Part shown: positions 23,656 through 25,126 of the stretch, piece by piece
Numbering within the stretch: position 1 is the first letter of the stretch
Layout of the letters: each line of letters begins with the position of its first letter
NCBI GenBank assembly: GCA_034428935.1
Contig: DAOUHB010000001.1
Coordinates: 1 to 25,126, forward strand
Length of the DNA stretch: 25,126 nt
Direction of reading: 5' to 3'
DNA from: JAAYZQ01 sp034428935
GTDB lineage: Bacteria; Chloroflexota; Anaerolineae; JAAYZQ01
Notes under the pieces: generated by a model
The model's input: the letters and a program-made list of their open reading frames with translations, nothing else
The model's database searches: none
Told to the model about the DNA's origin: nothing
Program-made: the position numbers and the translations under genes

Positions 23656-24462
23656 ATGATCGTCGTCAAGGCCGGAGGAAGCAAGGGGATCGATCCCCAG
23701 GCCGTGTGCGCCGACGTCGTCGAATTGGTGAAAAAGGGGGAGCAGGTGGTGCTGGTCCACGGCAGCTCCCACGACACGAACGTTATCTCGGAAAAGCTGG
23801 GCCACCCGCCCCGCTTTGTGACCTCGCTCTCGGGCCACGTCAGCCGCTACACCGACCGCGAGACCCTGGAGATCCTGGCCATGGTCACCGCCGGGCGCAT
23901 CAACACGCTCCTGGTGGAAAGGCTGCAGGGCATGGGCGTCAACGCCATCGGCCTCACGGGGCTCGACGGCCGGCTGCTGGAGGGCAAGCGCAAGGAGGCG
24001 CTGCAGTTCGTGGACAATGGCAAGCGCAAGGTGCTCCACGGCGAGTACAGCGGCCAGATCCAGAAGGTCAACACCGACCTGCTCCGGACGCTGCTCTCCG
24101 CCGGCTACCTGCCCGTCGTCGCCCCCCTGGCCATCAGCGCCAGGGGCGAGGCGCTGAACGTCGACGGCGACCGGGCGGCGGCGGCCATCGGCTCGGCCCT
24201 GGGCGCCGAGGTCATGGTCATCCTGTCCAACGTGCCGGGCCTGCTGCGCGATCCGTCCGACGAGAGCAGCCTGGTGTCGCGCATCGAGCGCGCCCACGTC
24301 CAGGGCTACATGGAGCGCTATGCCCGGGGCTCCATGAAGCGCAAGCTGCTGGGCGCCGTCGAGGCCCTGGACGACGGCGTGGGCAGCGTCATCCTGGCCG
24401 ACGGCCGGGTGGCCCGGCCCCTGCAACAGGCCCTGGCCGGCCACGGGACCATCATCGCATGA
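23656..24462 (+). CDS. lysZ: LysW-amino-acid kinase (LysZ/ArgB family)
   Basis: A 268-residue amino-acid kinase phosphorylating the side-chain carboxylate of the LysW-bound substrate. It opens IVVKAGGS, with the Lys and Gly of the ATP site, followed by VVLVHGSSHDTN (in place of VHGGG) and FVTSLSGHVSRYTDRETLEI, which place it in the LysZ branch of the acetylglutamate-kinase family. The ALNVDGDRAAAAIGSALGAE, LSNVPGLLRD and GSMKRKLLGAVEAL blocks complete the domain. The start follows AAGGAGG. Its stop overlaps the lysJ start by ATGA. Classical acetylglutamate kinase is less likely because of the lysW context. Confidence 0.92.
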   Translation: MIVVKAGGSKGIDPQAVCADVVELVKKGEQVVLVHGSSHDTNVISEKLGHPPRFVTSLSGHVSRYTDRETLEILAMVTAGRINTLLVERLQGMGVNAIGLTGLDGRLLEGKRKEALQFVDNGKRKVLHGEYSGQIQKVNTDLLRTLLSAGYLPVVAPLAISARGEALNVDGDRAAAAIGSALGAEVMVILSNVPGLLRDPSDESSLVSRIERAHVQGYMERYARGSMKRKLLGAVEALDDGVGSVILADGRVARPLQQALAGHGTIIA

Positions 24463-25126
24463 ACACCGCGGACATCGTCGCCCTCGAGGATCGCCACACC
24501 AGCGGGCTCTACTCGCGGCAGCCCATGGCCCTGGTGCGGGGCAGCGGCGCCTGGGTGTGGGATGCCGACGACCGGGCCTACCTGGACTGCGCCGGCGGCC
24601 ACGGCGTGGCCAACGTGGGCCACGCCCACCCGGCCGTCGTGCAGGCCATCGCTGAGCAGGCCGGGCGCCTGGCCACCTGCCCCAATGGCTTTTACAACGA
24701 CCAGCGCGCCCTGTTGCAGGCCGAGCTGGTGCGCATCGCCCCGCCCGGGCTGGAGCGGGTCTTCCTGTGCAACTCGGGCACCGAGGCGGTGGAGGCGGCC
24801 CTGAAGTTCGCCCGCCTGGTCACCGGCCGGACCAAATTTGTGGCCGCCATGCGCGGCTTTCACGGCCGGACGTGGGGCGCCCTGTCGGCCACCTGGAACA
24901 AGGCCTACCGCCAGCCCTTCGAGCCGCTGCTACCCGGCTTTGCCTTCGTGCCCTACAACCGCGCCGAGCCCATGGAGGACGCCGTGACCGACGAGACGGC
25001 GGCCGTCATCCTGGAGGTGGTGCAGGGCGAGGGCGGGGTCATCCCCGGCGACGGCGACTACCTGCGGGGTGTGCAGGCCCTGTGCCGCCGGCGGGGGGCG
25101 CTGTTCATCGTCGACGAGGTGCAGAC
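24459..25126 (+). CDS. lysJ: LysW-semialdehyde aminotransferase, N-terminal part (cut by window end)
   Basis: The first 222 residues of a class III PLP aminotransferase (ArgD/LysJ/GabT group). Seen are HTSGLYSRQPMALVRGSGAWVWDADDRAYLDCAGG, GVANVGHAHPAVVQAI, FLCNSGTEAVEAALKFAR with the PLP phosphate-binding SGTE, FHGRTWGALSATWN, and the start of the IVDEVQ cofactor Asp motif at the edge. The cofactor lysine lies beyond the window. In this pathway it transaminates the LysW-bound semialdehyde to LysW-ornithine or LysW-lysine; ArgD and LysJ cannot be separated by sequence. The start overlaps the lysZ stop (ATGA). The releasing peptidase (lysK) has not appeared by the window end. Confidence 0.9.
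   Translation, partial: MNTADIVALEDRHTSGLYSRQPMALVRGSGAWVWDADDRAYLDCAGGHGVANVGHAHPAVVQAIAEQAGRLATCPNGFYNDQRALLQAELVRIAPPGLERVFLCNSGTEAVEAALKFARLVTGRTKFVAAMRGFHGRTWGALSATWNKAYRQPFEPLLPGFAFVPYNRAEPMEDAVTDETAAVILEVVQGEGGVIPGDGDYLRGVQALCRRRGALFIVDEVQ

Noticed and set aside
22061..24444. Minus-strand frames with a repeated GDREGRPYQSG-type protein pattern
   Set aside because: The periodic protein pattern is only the translation of the 31-bp tandem DNA repeat; the frames lie antisense to lysY and lysZ.
21056..24462. Assignment of lysW-X-Y-Z-J as a dedicated lysine pathway
   Set aside because: Possible from the families alone, but linkage to argGH, the Arg-codon leader and the lack of aminoadipate-forming genes favour arginine; kept as the main alternative.

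Overview
This is GC-rich bacterial DNA that holds almost nothing but amino-acid biosynthesis, arranged as two large divergent operons plus one short SAM-regulated gene. The combination suggests a Chloroflexota (Anaerolineae-like) bacterium: GC-rich codon use, LysW-type carrier genes, a citramalate route, and many short palindromic intergenic repeats. That assignment is an inference from gene content, not from a marker gene.

Left end (1-1110): tandem GTTACG/CGTAAC palindromes, a relic CRISPR array (two 36-nt spacers, no cas genes in view), GC-rich hairpin repeats, and a small secreted DUF5666-like protein on the minus strand. Next (1111-2590, minus) is a PLP trans-sulfuration enzyme behind a sigma70-type promoter, a well-formed SAM-I riboswitch and an intrinsic terminator. 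It is therefore probably a methionine-synthesis enzyme.

Middle (2615-17102, minus): one long operon in transcription order ilvD-ilvB-ilvN-ilvC-(ModF-like ABC ATPase)-leuA-leuC-leuD-leuB-ilvE-cimA. It encodes the shared valine/isoleucine enzymes, the leucine branch, and citramalate synthase, which gives a threonine-independent route to isoleucine. Upstream of ilvD are a consensus promoter, an unannotated 31-codon leader peptide in which 16 residues are Ile, Val or Leu, an intrinsic terminator, and a 10-bp antiterminator that excludes it. This is a classic ribosome-mediated attenuator.

Right (17355-25126, plus): a YceI-family gene with its own promoter, then argG-argH-lysW-lysX-lysY-lysZ-lysJ (the last cut by the window edge). 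A consensus promoter precedes argG, followed by a 25-codon leader peptide with three consecutive CGA Arg codons and a strong intrinsic terminator. The argGH linkage, the Arg-codon leader and the absence of alpha-aminoadipate-forming genes suggest that the LysW carrier system here serves arginine (glutamate to ornithine) rather than, or as well as, lysine.

The region is also marked by mobile-looking short repeats. A 154-bp sequence occurs twice in inverted orientation, 153/154 identical; one copy lies inside the ModF-like ORF, where it is translated as a Cys-rich interdomain linker. A 13-unit, 31-bp palindromic tandem array lies between lysY and lysZ and supplies the stop codon of lysY. No tRNA, rRNA or transposase gene was recognised.
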